NCBI GenBank assembly: GCA_015061605.1 | Contig: SUWH01000008.1 | Location: forward strand, 1-64,000 | DNA: 64,000 bases | Direction: 5' to 3' | From: Lentisphaerota bacterium | Lineage (GTDB): Bacteria > Verrucomicrobiota > Lentisphaeria > Victivallales > Victivallaceae | Shown here: positions 18,268-27,389 of the stretch, one piece after another | Position numbering within the stretch: position 1 is the first letter of the stretch | Layout: every line of letters starts with the position of its first letter | Notes under the pieces: generated by a model | Told to the model about the DNA's origin: nothing | The model's database searches: none | Seen by the model: only the letters and a program-made list of their open reading frames with translations | Made by a program: the position numbers and the translations under genes

Positions 18268-19926
18268 ATGAACAAAATTTCAGCCTTGCAGAAAGCCCGC
18301 GCGGCTTATGCCCCCAAACTTCCCGCTGCTCTCGCTAACGGTGCTGCGGTCACGGTCAACGAAGGCGGTGCCACCACCGCTGTCGCCGATGTGGAAAAAG
18401 TTCAGGCTCTCTTTAAAAGCACCTTCGGCAGCCCGGTGTTGACCTTCGCTCCCGGCAAAGGTGAAAAATCTGCCGCCCGCAATGTCGGCGTCATCCTTTC
18501 CGGCGGTCAGGCTCCCGGCGGACACAACGTCATCGCCGGTCTGTATGACGGTCTGAAATCCCTCAACGCCGACAACCGTCTCTACGGTTTTCTCAAAGGA
18601 CCTGACGGTCTCGTGAAAGGCGAAATGGTCGAACTTACCGATGAAATCATCGATGCCCACCGTAACACCGGCGGATTTGACATGATCGGTTCCGGACGTA
18701 CCAAACTCGAAACCGCTGAACAGTTTGAAGCCGCCCGCGCCAACTGCGAAAAAGCTGCCATCACCGCGCTGGTCATCATCGGCGGTGACGACTCCAATAC
18801 CAACGCTTGTGTGCTTGCTGAATATTTCAAGAGCAACAATGTCGGCATCCAGGTCATCGGCTGCCCCAAAACCATCGACGGCGACCTCAAAAATGAATGG
18901 ATCGAAGCCAGCTTCGGTTTCGACACCGCCTGCCGCGTATACAGCGAACTTATCGGCAACATCGGCCGCGATGCCAACTCCGCCAAAAAGTATTGGCACT
19001 TCATCAAACTGATGGGCCGCAGTGCCAGCCATATCGCTCTGGAATGCGCGCTTCAGGTTCAGCCCAACATCACCATCATCTCCGAAGAAGTCGCCGCCAA
19101 AAAGCAGACTCTCGGTGAAATCGTTGATTACATGGCTTCCGTCGTCGCCTCCCGCGCCGCCAACAAGATGAACTTCGGTATCGCCCTCATCCCCGAAGGT
19201 CTGGTCGAATTCATCCCCGAAATCAAAGTCCTCATCGCTGAACTCAACGACCTGCTCGCCGCCAACGCCGCCGCTGTCGAAGCGATGGACAAAAATGAAA
19301 AGGTCGCTTTCGCCGCCGGAAAACTTTCCGCTGATTCCGCCAAGGTTTTTGCTTCACTGCCCGCCGGTATCCAGATGCAGCTCTGCAACGACCGCGACCC
19401 GCACGGCAACGTTCAGGTTTCCTTGATCGAAACCGAAAAGATGCTCGCTGAAATGGTCGGTACCAAACTTAAAGCGATGAAAGCTGAAGGCACCTACACC
19501 GGCAAATTTTCCACTCAGACCCACTTCTTCGGTTACGAAGGCCGCTGCGCCGCTCCTTCCAACTATGATGCTGACTACTGCTACAGCCTCGGCTACAACG
19601 CCGCCGCTTTGATCGGTGCCGGCCGTACCGGTTATATGTCCAGCGTCCGCAACACCATAAAGAGTGCTTCCGAATGGATCGCCGGTGGTATCCCCATCAC
19701 CATGATGCTCAATATGGAACGCCGTCACGGTGCCGACAAGCCGGTCATCCGCAAAGCTCTGGTCGAACTGGATGGCGCGCCGTACAAGTACTTCGCAGCC
19801 AACCGCGAAGCCTGGGCTATCGAAACCAGCTATGTCTATCCCGGTCCGATCCAGTATTTCGGTCCCTCCGAAGTCTGCGACCTGGTCACCAAGACTTTGA
19901 CTTTGGAAAAAGGCGGAAATCTCTGA
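18268..19926 (+). CDS. pfp: Diphosphate--fructose-6-phosphate 1-phosphotransferase
   Basis: 552 residues, the long PPi-dependent phosphofructokinase type. GGQAPGGHN (near residue 75), [11 protein letters not shown] (near 175) and [10 protein letters not shown] (near 195) are diagnostic: the aspartate in GGDD and the lysine after P mark PPi rather than ATP use. It reversibly makes fructose-1,6-bisphosphate. GGAG precedes ATG 18268. Its TGA overlaps the ATG of gatC. Confidence 0.95.
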   Translation: MNKISALQKARAAYAPKLPAALANGAAVTVNEGGATTAVADVEKVQALFKSTFGSPVLTFAPGKGEKSAARNVGVILSGGQAPGGHNVIAGLYDGLKSLNADNRLYGFLKGPDGLVKGEMVELTDEIIDAHRNTGGFDMIGSGRTKLETAEQFEAARANCEKAAITALVIIGGDDSNTNACVLAEYFKSNNVGIQVIGCPKTIDGDLKNEWIEASFGFDTACRVYSELIGNIGRDANSAKKYWHFIKLMGRSASHIALECALQVQPNITIISEEVAAKKQTLGEIVDYMASVVASRAANKMNFGIALIPEGLVEFIPEIKVLIAELNDLLAANAAAVEAMDKNEKVAFAAGKLSADSAKVFASLPAGIQMQLCNDRDPHGNVQVSLIETEKMLAEMVGTKLKAMKAEGTYTGKFSTQTHFFGYEGRCAAPSNYDADYCYSLGYNAAALIGAGRTGYMSSVRNTIKSASEWIAGGIPITMMLNMERRHGADKPVIRKALVELDGAPYKYFAANREAWAIETSYVYPGPIQYFGPSEVCDLVTKTLTLEKGGNL

Positions 19927-20225
19927 TGGAATCCGACATCAACATCAAATATATCGCCGAACTCTCCCGGTTGGAGCTTTCCAGTGAACAGACTGGCAAA
20001 CTCCAGCAGGAGATGGAGCGTATCATCGGTTATATCGATGAACTCAAAGAGCTGGATGTGGACGGTGTTGAACCCACCGCCCACGCCGCTCCACTGTCCA
20101 ACGTCTGGCGCGAAGATGAGGTCAAAGAGTCCTATTCGCGCAGTGAGATGTTTGCCAACGCCCCCGGGGTCATCAATGAAAATCTGATCAAACTGCCGCG
20201 CGTTCTGCCGCAGGAGGAGGCGTAA
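19926..20225 (+). CDS. gatC: Asp-tRNA(Asn)/Glu-tRNA(Gln) amidotransferase subunit C
   Basis: 99 residues. Begins with IKYIAELSRLELSSEQ and ends with the PGVINENLIKLPRVL tail that threads around GatA, both typical of GatC. The start ATG at 19926 shares a base with the pfp stop codon. It forms a unit with gatA 2 bp downstream; gatB must lie elsewhere. Confidence 0.95.
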   Translation: MESDINIKYIAELSRLELSSEQTGKLQQEMERIIGYIDELKELDVDGVEPTAHAAPLSNVWREDEVKESYSRSEMFANAPGVINENLIKLPRVLPQEEA

Positions 20226-20226
20226 A

Positions 20227-21669
20227 ATGGATATTAAAAATACCACTTTGCACGAACTTTCTTCCGCGTTGAATGCAAAAGAGATCAGCTCTGTCGAACT
20301 GTGTAAATCTTATCTTGCAGAAATCGATCAGCGCGATGCTGAAATCGGTGCCTTTATCGACATCGACCGTGAAAAAATGCTCGCTTCTGCCGCCGCCGCC
20401 GATGAACGGCGCGCCAAAGGGGAAGCATTGAGCAGTTTTGACGGTATTCCCATCGGTATCAAAGATAATATCTGTGTCAAAGGTGAACGCTGTTCCTGTG
20501 CATCCAAACTGCTGGAAAACCTCATTTCCCCCTACGATGCCACTGCCGTTGAACGGCTCCGCAAACAGGGATTCATCCCTTTCGGCAGATTGAATATGGA
20601 CGAATTCGCCATGGGTTCAAGCTGCGAAAACAGCGCGTTTCAAAAGACCCGCAACCCGCTTGACACCTCCCGTGTCCCCGGCGGATCTTCCGGTGGTTCT
20701 GCCGCTTGCGTGGCAGCCGGTTTCGCTCCGGCGGCGCTGGGTTCAGACACCGGCGGATCTATCCGTCAGCCTGCGGCATTCTGCGGTGTAGTCGGCATGA
20801 AACCCACCTACGGCAGAGTTTCCCGTCACGGCTTGGTCGCGTTTGCTTCCAGTCTGGATCAGATCGGTCCCTTCACCCGCGATGCCGAAGATGCCGGAAT
20901 AATTCTGGATGCGATCTGCGGATTTGACCGGATGGACTCCACCAGTCTGCCAGATGCGGCAGGCGGTTTCGCCGATGCGGCAAAGCTCGGCAGCAGCTCC
21001 GGTTCTCTTGCCGGAATGACCTTCGGTCTGCCCAAAGAATACTACTCCGGCGGCATTGATGCCGGAAGTGCCCGTGTCCTCGATGCCGCAGTGGAAAAGG
21101 TCAAAGCTCTCGGCGGTAAAATCGTCGATGTTTCGCTCCCTCACACCAAGTATGCTATCGCCGTTTACTACATCATCGCCACTGCCGAAGCCAGTGCCAA
21201 TCTGGCACGTTTCGACGGGATGCGTTACGGACGGCGCGCTGAAGCGGATGACCTGACAGCGACCTACTTCAAATCCCGCGGCGAAGGCTTCGGCGATGAG
21301 GTAAAACGGCGCATTCTGCTGGGAACTTATGTGCTTTCCAGCGGCTATTATGATGCCTACTATCTGCGCGCCCAGAAGGTGCGTACGTTGATAAGGAAAG
21401 ATTTTGAAAACGCATTTAAACAGTGTGATATGATGCTCACCCCGGCGGCGCCGCAGGTCGCATTCAAATTCGGTGAAAAATCCGATCCGCTTCAGATGTA
21501 TCTTTCTGACATCTTCACCATTTCGCTGAACCTTGCCGGTTCCTGCGGTATCGCAGTTCCCGCCGGTATCGACAGCGACACCAATATGCCAGTCGCGATG
21601 CAGCTGCTCGGTCCAGCCATGGGCGAAGCCAAACTGCTTCAGGCGACTGCCGCATTCATGCGCGCGTGA
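20227..21669 (+). CDS. gatA: Asp-tRNA(Asn)/Glu-tRNA(Gln) amidotransferase subunit A
   Basis: 480 residues. The amidase signature is complete: catalytic lysine in [11 protein letters not shown] near residue 80, [15 protein letters not shown] near residue 150 with the cis-serine, and [12 protein letters not shown] with the nucleophilic serine near residue 178. It releases ammonia from glutamine for the GatB active site in tRNA-dependent Gln/Asn formation. GGAGGAGG stands before the ATG. Confidence 0.97.
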   Translation: MDIKNTTLHELSSALNAKEISSVELCKSYLAEIDQRDAEIGAFIDIDREKMLASAAAADERRAKGEALSSFDGIPIGIKDNICVKGERCSCASKLLENLISPYDATAVERLRKQGFIPFGRLNMDEFAMGSSCENSAFQKTRNPLDTSRVPGGSSGGSAACVAAGFAPAALGSDTGGSIRQPAAFCGVVGMKPTYGRVSRHGLVAFASSLDQIGPFTRDAEDAGIILDAICGFDRMDSTSLPDAAGGFADAAKLGSSSGSLAGMTFGLPKEYYSGGIDAGSARVLDAAVEKVKALGGKIVDVSLPHTKYAIAVYYIIATAEASANLARFDGMRYGRRAEADDLTATYFKSRGEGFGDEVKRRILLGTYVLSSGYYDAYYLRAQKVRTLIRKDFENAFKQCDMMLTPAAPQVAFKFGEKSDPLQMYLSDIFTISLNLAGSCGIAVPAGIDSDTNMPVAMQLLGPAMGEAKLLQATAAFMRA

Positions 21670-21676
21670 GGCGTAT

Positions 21677-22186
21677 ATGATCGTACTCGGAATAGATCCG
21701 GCGATCCGCACTACCGGATACGGAGTAATTGAACTTACTCCCTCCGGTAAGTGCAAAATCCTTGATTGCGGCGTGATTGCCAACGCCGCAAGAGTTCCGC
21801 ATACCGAATGTCTGCGCCGCTTGTACGGCGGCATAGAAGAATTGATTTCCCTCTGGCACCCCGACCATGCCGCATTGGAAGAACCTTTTGTCGGAAAAAA
21901 TGCAAAAACCGCCATTATTCTCGGTATGGCGCGCGGCGGAATACTTTCAGCATTGGTCAACCACAACATCCCCGCTTTTGCCTACAATCCGTCGGTGGCA
22001 AAACGCGCCGCGACCGGACACGGCGGCGCGGATAAAAGCCGTATTGCCTTTCTGCTTTCGGCGGAATTCAATATTTCGGTCGACCAAATCCCTCTGGACA
22101 GCACCGATGCACTGGCACTGGCTCTCTGTCATATCCAGCGGATGCAGTACCCTGAACTGGACGGCAACACCGGAAAACCGTTGTAA
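21677..22186 (+). CDS. ruvC: Crossover junction endodeoxyribonuclease RuvC
   Basis: 169 residues. LGIDPAIRTTGYGV carries the first catalytic aspartate, LEEPFVGKNAKTAIILGMAR the glutamate, and PLDSTDALALALCH the last acidic residues; KRAATGHGGADKSRI is the DNA-binding region. It resolves Holliday junctions with RuvAB, which are not adjacent. GAGG lies just upstream of ATG 21677. Confidence 0.96.
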   Translation: MIVLGIDPAIRTTGYGVIELTPSGKCKILDCGVIANAARVPHTECLRRLYGGIEELISLWHPDHAALEEPFVGKNAKTAIILGMARGGILSALVNHNIPAFAYNPSVAKRAATGHGGADKSRIAFLLSAEFNISVDQIPLDSTDALALALCHIQRMQYPELDGNTGKPL

Positions 22187-22187
22187 T

Positions 22188-22799
22188 ATGAGTGTCTGCG
22201 ACTTTCACACCCATCATAAAAGCGTTTATCCGGCGATAATTTCAACTGCTGTTGCCGCAAAAGAAAAGTATACTTCGCTTGAATTTCATCCGTGGAATTT
22301 ACCGGAAAAATTTTCCGGATTGCCGGAATATGCCGCCGGATTAAATGATTTTACAGCGCTTGGTGAAGTCGGACTCGACCGTTTGCACGGTCCTGAACTT
22401 CCGGTTCAGCAGCGATATTTGAAAGAACTTTTGCAACTTGCGCACGATTGCCGTAAACCGGTGATATTCCATTGTGTCCGGGCGTTTCCGGAACTCTTTG
22501 CACTGATAAAACCCTACTCTTTCCCGTGGGCGATACATGGTTTCAGGGGAAAAGCTGAACTGCTTGAAGCTATATGGCAGCGCGGCGGCATCGTTTCATT
22601 TCACCATTCGATCACAGAAAATCTGCCGCTGTTGAAAAAACTTGCCTCCCCAAACGGAAAAATCGCCTTTGAAAGCGATGATGATGAAACTGTTGATTTG
22701 GAACAAGTCGTTGCCGATACAATGAAGTCATCCGGAAATCCGGATTTGATGAATCTTGCGTATGAAACTTTTATGGAGTTTGTTTCCTATGGAAAATAA
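22188..22799 (+). CDS. TatD-family metal-dependent hydrolase
   Basis: 203 residues, shorter than the usual ~260. CDFHTHH near the start, LGEVGLDR near residue 62, VIFHCVRAF near 95, and FESDDDE near 165 match the metal-binding positions of TatD nucleases. The gene follows ruvC by one base and overlaps tcdA by 11 bp. Similar short TatD proteins are often annotated only as hydrolases; the substrate is uncertain. Confidence 0.8.
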   Translation: MSVCDFHTHHKSVYPAIISTAVAAKEKYTSLEFHPWNLPEKFSGLPEYAAGLNDFTALGEVGLDRLHGPELPVQQRYLKELLQLAHDCRKPVIFHCVRAFPELFALIKPYSFPWAIHGFRGKAELLEAIWQRGGIVSFHHSITENLPLLKKLASPNGKIAFESDDDETVDLEQVVADTMKSSGNPDLMNLAYETFMEFVSYGK

Positions 22800-23493
22800 T
22801 GATTTTCTCTTTGACCGCACCAAGCTGCTTATCGGTGAAGACAATTGCAAAAAACTTGCAAACGCTCACGTCCTTATTCTCGGTGTCGGCGGGGTCGGCG
22901 GTTATGCTGTGGAAAACCTCGCCCGCGCCGGTATCGGTAAACTCACCATTATTGACGGTGATCCGGTCGATATAACCAATTGCAACCGGCAGATTTCCGC
23001 ATTGACCACGACAGCCGGACGACCGAAAACCGAAGTCTGGGCGGAACGTATCAAGGCGATAAATCCCAATATTCAACTTGATGCACAATTCCGCTTTTTG
23101 CGCACCGTTGAAGATATTGAAGAACTGCTTTCAACGCCGTTTGACTTTGCCATTGACGCCATTGATGAAATGGAACCCAAAATCACCTTTATCACCGCAT
23201 TGAAAAAGCACAAAATTCCCTTTGTCAGCGCAATGGGCGCAGGCGGAAAACTCGATCCATCACAAATTAAATTGGCTGATATCTCCAAAACCAACGGCTG
23301 CCCGCTCGCCCGTATCGTCCGCAAACGCCTCCGCGACCTCGGCATAACCAAAGGCGTCAAAACCGTCTACTCTCCCGAATCGCCCCTGAAACGGTTCGCC
23401 GACCGCAAAATCGGCTCCATCAGCTTCATCCCCGCCATCTTCGGCTGCTTCTGCGCCGCCGACGCCGTCAACTCTTTGATTAAAAAGAGTTGA
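22789..23493 (+). CDS. tcdA: tRNA threonylcarbamoyladenosine dehydratase (TcdA/CsdL)
   Basis: 234 residues. It starts FDRTKLLIGEDNCKKL, then the ATP-binding loop LGVGGVGGYAVENLARAG near residue 30 of the ThiF/MoeB/E1 fold; NRQISALTTTAG and GKLDPSQIKLADISKT are typical of TcdA. It cyclises t6A37 to ct6A in ANN-decoding tRNAs. Its 3' half (from about 23155) has a second, diverged copy at 25854-26191. Confidence 0.92.
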   Translation: MENNDFLFDRTKLLIGEDNCKKLANAHVLILGVGGVGGYAVENLARAGIGKLTIIDGDPVDITNCNRQISALTTTAGRPKTEVWAERIKAINPNIQLDAQFRFLRTVEDIEELLSTPFDFAIDAIDEMEPKITFITALKKHKIPFVSAMGAGGKLDPSQIKLADISKTNGCPLARIVRKRLRDLGITKGVKTVYSPESPLKRFADRKIGSISFIPAIFGCFCAADAVNSLIKKS

Positions 23494-23643
23494 TTGTCGG
23501 GAGAAGGGAAAAACTTCTTTTCACGGGAAAAGAGCCGAACGTCGGCCTCGGAGTATCCCTTCTCCCGAACCCTCATCCCTTTTCAAGAAAAGCGGAGTAT
23601 TTTGCCGCTCCGTTGTCGCGGCTGAGGGTGTAAGGTTTGTCAG
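23494..23643. repeat. Inverted repeat downstream of tcdA
   Basis: CGGGAGAAGGGA near 23500 pairs perfectly with TCCCTTCTCCCG near 23564, with a small inner hairpin GCCGA-N3-TCGGC. It lies between convergent tcdA and the S9 peptidase gene, at the left edge of the AT-rich insert. It may serve as a terminator or be an element end. Confidence 0.45.
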
Positions 23644-25074
23644 TTATTTTACTGCAGCATAGTTGAAAAAATCAACAAATTTATCATAAAATTCTGATTC
23701 TGCAGCAATACTGTCAAAACCATGTTTACCAAGCTTGATGATAAAATGAATATTTTTCAACTGCAGTTTGCGACACTCGCGCATTAATTCAGCCGTTTGC
23801 TCAAATTCCACAACTTTATCATCTTTAAAATGCACCACCAAAGTGGGAACTTGCAGTTTTTTCAAATGAAATAAAGGACTCAACTGTTTTAATTGCTCAA
23901 TATGACCGGGATTATTTATATCTCCGTACTGCAATTTATCCAAAAAACTATTCGCCTTTGATTTTTCCGGAAAAGTTTTGAGCATTGCCACCAAATCAGA
24001 TGGACCGAATAAAACAACACCGGCATTAAACAAATTCTTTTCAAAAGTTAATAACGCCAGAGACAAATAACCGCCCCATGAACCACCCAAGACATAACAA
24101 CGTGATTTGTCAATATACGATTGGCGTTTCATATATTTTGTACCATCAACAATATCAGACAATTGTTTTTTTATTCCAAGTGCTCCCCAGCCTTGCTGCC
24201 GGAACTTTTTTCCAAAACCATGACTTCCCCGATAATTGGGCTGAAATACAACAAATCCGCGAGATGCGAGAAAATCTGCCCGATAATCATAATCAAGCAT
24301 TGTTGTCGCTCCCGGACCTCCATGAGGAAATACAACTAAAGGAAGTGGGCGGTCTGTTTTTTCCGGAACAGTTACGATTGCATTGATAATTTCACCGTCA
24401 GAAGCAGGATAACTTATAGAAAACCGATGATTCTTACTTAATTTCTTATCCGAAGAGAGAAAAGAATAAGTTTGAGATTTCAAATCACATAGAATCACCG
24501 ACTCCATACGGTCGGAATAACTTATTCTGGCAAGCCACTTTTCGGAGACTGGAGATCGCTCGTCCCATATAATGTTTACAGAATTTTTATTTTCACAAAG
24601 AATCTTTTGGTGCAAACATTTCATTGATTTATCAAAAAAAAGATAATGCCACCGTTCCGCTCCATAGATTATAGCATAAGCTTTTTTGCCATCAGAAACG
24701 ATACCAACAATATCCTGATTTGGTATAAATATTTTTTCGTTTTTGTCAGTATCCGGATTCCATTTTACTATGTTAGTAAAATTACAATCTTTTTCACTGA
24801 TCAACCAGATAAAAGTGCCATCATCCAGAACAGGAGTAATGTAATCTCCCGGTTTCCCTGAAAATTTTCTCTGGTTGCAAATGACTGCAATTCTGGCATC
24901 AGATTCAATATTGCTGCTATAGCGAAATTTATTTTCCTTGACAGGAACAGGTAAAGTATTTTTCACTCGACCATCTGCGGCAAAATAAAAAATTGATTCA
25001 GGTCCCAATGCAAAAACATACTGGCAATGCAGTATTGCCAGTATGCATAGAAAAATTTTTCTATTAATTACCAT
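23644..25074 (-). CDS. Secreted prolyl-oligopeptidase-family (S9) hydrolase
   Basis: 476 residues with a signal peptide (IFLCILAILHCQYVFA). The N-terminal half is a beta-rich region and the C-terminal half an alpha/beta hydrolase. VVFPHGGPG is the oxyanion strand, LGGSWGGYLSLAL near residue 345 holds the nucleophilic serine, HFKDDKVV the aspartate and KLGKHGFDS the histidine. It probably cleaves peptides in the periplasm. The gene is clearly more AT-rich than its neighbours, which suggests recent arrival with the insert bounded by the tcdA duplication. Confidence 0.85.
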   Translation of the reverse strand: MVINRKIFLCILAILHCQYVFALGPESIFYFAADGRVKNTLPVPVKENKFRYSSNIESDARIAVICNQRKFSGKPGDYITPVLDDGTFIWLISEKDCNFTNIVKWNPDTDKNEKIFIPNQDIVGIVSDGKKAYAIIYGAERWHYLFFDKSMKCLHQKILCENKNSVNIIWDERSPVSEKWLARISYSDRMESVILCDLKSQTYSFLSSDKKLSKNHRFSISYPASDGEIINAIVTVPEKTDRPLPLVVFPHGGPGATTMLDYDYRADFLASRGFVVFQPNYRGSHGFGKKFRQQGWGALGIKKQLSDIVDGTKYMKRQSYIDKSRCYVLGGSWGGYLSLALLTFEKNLFNAGVVLFGPSDLVAMLKTFPEKSKANSFLDKLQYGDINNPGHIEQLKQLSPLFHLKKLQVPTLVVHFKDDKVVEFEQTAELMRECRKLQLKNIHFIIKLGKHGFDSIAAESEFYDKFVDFFNYAAVK

Positions 25075-25077
25075 TGA

Positions 25078-25275
25078 TCAATAAGATAAGTCTCTGCCAG
25101 TTCCTTTGCAAAAGTTGCAGTTAAAATTACCGTTAAATCCAGTACCACGACAGAAAGTACAGCGCATCTGATTAGCGACACCTTCTTCGTGTTTGTGATT
25201 ATGAGCATTGACAAATGCACCGGCAAAAACAGAAACGGCACTCACAGCAAGAATAGCAAACAAAGCTTTTTTCAT
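25078..25275 (-). CDS. Small secreted protein with two DnaJ-like CxxCxGTG motifs
   Basis: 65 residues. Residues 1-24 are a signal peptide (KKALFAILAVSAVSVFAGAF). The mature part has two copies of C-x2-C-x-G-T-G: CTFCRGTG and CNFCKGTG, as in the zinc centres of DnaJ. Half of one DnaJ-type zinc site pair in an exported 40-residue protein is unusual. AAGGAAG precedes the ATG. It lies 3 bp upstream of the S9 peptidase start and is probably co-transcribed with it. The function is unknown. Confidence 0.75.
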   Translation of the reverse strand: MKKALFAILAVSAVSVFAGAFVNAHNHKHEEGVANQMRCTFCRGTGFNGNFNCNFCKGTGRDLSY

Positions 25276-25393
25276 TTTTTCAACTTCCTTTTTTATTACC
25301 TGTTAAACATTTCATCCTTTTGCGGCAGGATAACACCGAGTCAAAGCAGACCACGCATTATAATATATTCTTCGATAACACCTCCTTTCTGCA

Positions 25394-25440
25394 AAAAAAC
25401 AGCCGCGATAATCCGACAGGCTGGATCATCGCGGCTGTAA
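25394..25440 (-). terminator. Intrinsic terminator of the candidate RNA
   Basis: Perfect 11-bp stem ACAGCCGCGAT/ATCGCGGCTGT with seven T on the minus strand. No protein gene lies within 350 bp upstream on that strand, so it implies a separate transcript. Confidence 0.75.
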
Positions 25441-25765
25441 AAAGGATACAGTTGTTTTGAGAATTTGAAAAAGAGGGAAGACTTCCGGCGGTTTTGCAAA
25501 TCCTGTTGCGAAATCCAGCCAACGTGGAAGCGTAAAAAAAAAGAACGCTTCCATGCATGTGTCAGAGGCCCGACCAAGAGCCCGCGTCAAGATACAAGAA
25601 AGCGTCCGGATAGTTGTGTAGACACAATACTACCGGATACATTTCATCTAATCTTAACGCAAACATGATTTCTACTTGGTCGGTTTCTGACACATTTGCT
25701 GAAATATAACGGTTTTCAATTAGCCATGTTGAGCTGAAAGCAAGTGCTATCCTATCTCAACACAA
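25395..25765 (-). ncRNA. Candidate structured non-coding RNA with promoter and terminator
   Basis: On the minus strand TTGTAT-16-TATATT (25796-25769) is followed by about 370 nt with no convincing protein and then an intrinsic terminator. The predicted RNA has a 5' hairpin GTTGAG/CTCAAC, a long pairing of GTGTCAG-N2-CCGACCAAG (about 25697) with CTTGGTCGG-N3-CTGACAC (about 25560), an inner hairpin around TCCGG-N/CCGGA (25608-25636), a hairpin TGGAAGCGT/ACGCTTCCA, and GGCTGGAT near 25520, which could alternatively pair with ATCCAGCC in the terminator loop. It matches no RNA family I recognise (not tmRNA, RNase P or SRP RNA). A decayed mobile element is the alternative. Confidence 0.4.
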
Positions 25766-25768
25766 TAT

Positions 25769-25796
25769 AATATATTACAAAAAAATTTAAATACAA
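25769..25796 (-). promoter_or_regulatory. Promoter of the candidate RNA
   Basis: TTGTAT (25796-25791), 16-bp spacer, TATATT (25774-25769). Confidence 0.5.
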
Positions 25797-25853
25797 GCCG
25801 GTATTAAAAAAAACTTATTTTTCAGAAAATCTTTTTTTTGCTAAAAAAATCCG

Positions 25854-26191
25854 ATGCCATTGATGAAATGGAACCCCAAATCACCTTTATCACCGCATTG
25901 AAAAAGCACAAAATCCCTTTTATCAGTGCCATGGGCGCCGGGGGAAAACTCGATCCGTCACAAATAAAAATCGCTGATATATCAAAAACCAACGGCTGCC
26001 CCCTCGCCCGGATCGTCCGCAAACGCCTCCGCGACCTCGGCATAACCAAAGGCGTAAAAACCGTCTACTCCCCCGAACCGCCATTAAAGCATTTTGCCGA
26101 CCGCAAAATCGGTTCGATCAGCTTTATCCCCGCCATATTCGGCTGTTTCTGCGCCGCTGAAGCGGTCAACTCTTTGCTCAAGACGAGGTGA
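25854..26191 (+). pseudogene. Truncated second copy of tcdA (3' half)
   Basis: From GATGCCATTGATGAAATGG onward the sequence follows 23155-23493 codon by codon to the stop, at roughly 88 percent nucleotide identity by eye, with mostly synonymous changes. The ATP-binding N-terminal half is missing and no start or ribosome binding site is present. Because the differences are mainly silent, both copies were under selection as whole genes after they diverged, so one came from a related genome rather than from a local duplication. Confidence 0.85.
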
Positions 26192-26334
26192 TTTGCCATG
26201 AAGCCGGATCGGCGGCAACCGCCTCACAGCATCTTTCCAAAACAATGGTTTTGAAACAGCCCTTTTTTTGTTTGCATTTTTTCAAATCAATGTTAATTTA
26301 TATCAGCAACCAAACTTGAACCCGGAGAACTGAT

Positions 26335-27384
26335 ATGAATATATTTTTGCTTACAGCTGCAGCGCTGCTGTTTGCCGGATGCTGTAAAGAATCTTTTTAC
26401 GCAGTTTCCATTGCCGGCAATGCCACCGGCGGTGTCTACGAAAGTGGGCGGCAGGTTTTACAGCTGCCACGGGCAAGTTGCATCATCCGCAAAAACGATA
26501 CATTGTACATTACGCAAAATGCGGAAAGAAAGAGTGAAGATAAATCAGGGACAATATATGCCGTCAACTGTAAGACGATGCAAATCCTGCAGAGTATGAA
26601 AGTCAACGGCATCACTCCCTGTCATGCGGCAGTTTCACCGGATGGGAAATTCCTTTACACCGCAAATTACAGCTCCGGGACTGTCAGCGAAATTCCGCTT
26701 GTCAGCGGCATCCCGACTGCAGAGCCGCGCATGATATTGCATCAGGGCAAAGGGAAAGATTTGCGCCGCCAGAAAACTCCGCACCCGCATTTCGTGGGAT
26801 TTTCTCCTGCCGGAGATCAGCTTTTTGTCTGTGATCTGGGAACCGATGAAGTTTGGATATACAATTATTCTTACGGCAAAGGCATTGAGCTTCCTTTTGT
26901 TGAAAAATTGAAACTTGCCCGGGGAGCAGGTCCGCGCCACCTTTGCTTTGCTCCGGACGGTAAGACCATTTATGTCGCCAATGAACTTGACAGTACTGCA
27001 ACTTCGTTTTTCAACACAGCAGATGGCTGGAAAATGGTAAAAACGATCTCCACCCGTCCGAAAACTCCGGTCGCAAAAAAGAACTTCCCGGGAGCAATAA
27101 AAATCAGCTCCTGCGGCAAATATTTCTTTGTCACCAATAGGGGTGATGACACCATCGCGATGTTTAAAACTTTTGCGGACGGTGATTTTGAACTGATTGG
27201 CAATATCGATTCTGCCGGACAATATCCGAGCGACATTCTGTTGAGCAAGGATGAAAAAGTTCTTCAGGTGATCAACCTTAAAAGCGGAACTGCCGCCGGA
27301 TTCAAACTGAATAAGGCGGCAGGAACTCTCGAAGCGATACCGGGTACGGTTTCTGTCCCGCGCGGCATCGGCTTGTGTGATTGA
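26335..27384 (+). CDS. Lipoprotein of the lactonase beta-propeller family
   Basis: 349 residues. The N-terminus LLTAAALLFAGC is a lipoprotein signal with the lipobox cysteine. The rest consists of repeated blades such as HAAVSPDGKFLYTANYSSGTVSEI and HLCFAPDGKTIYVANE-type segments, as in 6-phosphogluconolactonase-like seven-bladed propellers (PF10282). The exported location argues against a cytosolic pentose-phosphate role; sugar lactone hydrolysis or a binding role is possible. It converges on the phosphoesterase gene with a 5-bp gap. Confidence 0.8.
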   Translation: MNIFLLTAAALLFAGCCKESFYAVSIAGNATGGVYESGRQVLQLPRASCIIRKNDTLYITQNAERKSEDKSGTIYAVNCKTMQILQSMKVNGITPCHAAVSPDGKFLYTANYSSGTVSEIPLVSGIPTAEPRMILHQGKGKDLRRQKTPHPHFVGFSPAGDQLFVCDLGTDEVWIYNYSYGKGIELPFVEKLKLARGAGPRHLCFAPDGKTIYVANELDSTATSFFNTADGWKMVKTISTRPKTPVAKKNFPGAIKISSCGKYFFVTNRGDDTIAMFKTFADGDFELIGNIDSAGQYPSDILLSKDEKVLQVINLKSGTAAGFKLNKAAGTLEAIPGTVSVPRGIGLCD

Positions 27385-27389
27385 TATCA

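Noticed and set aside
25341-25577. Minus-strand 66-78-codon frames in the candidate RNA region
   Set aside because: They run through the hairpins and the terminator and resemble no known protein; an RNA explanation fits the promoter and terminator better.
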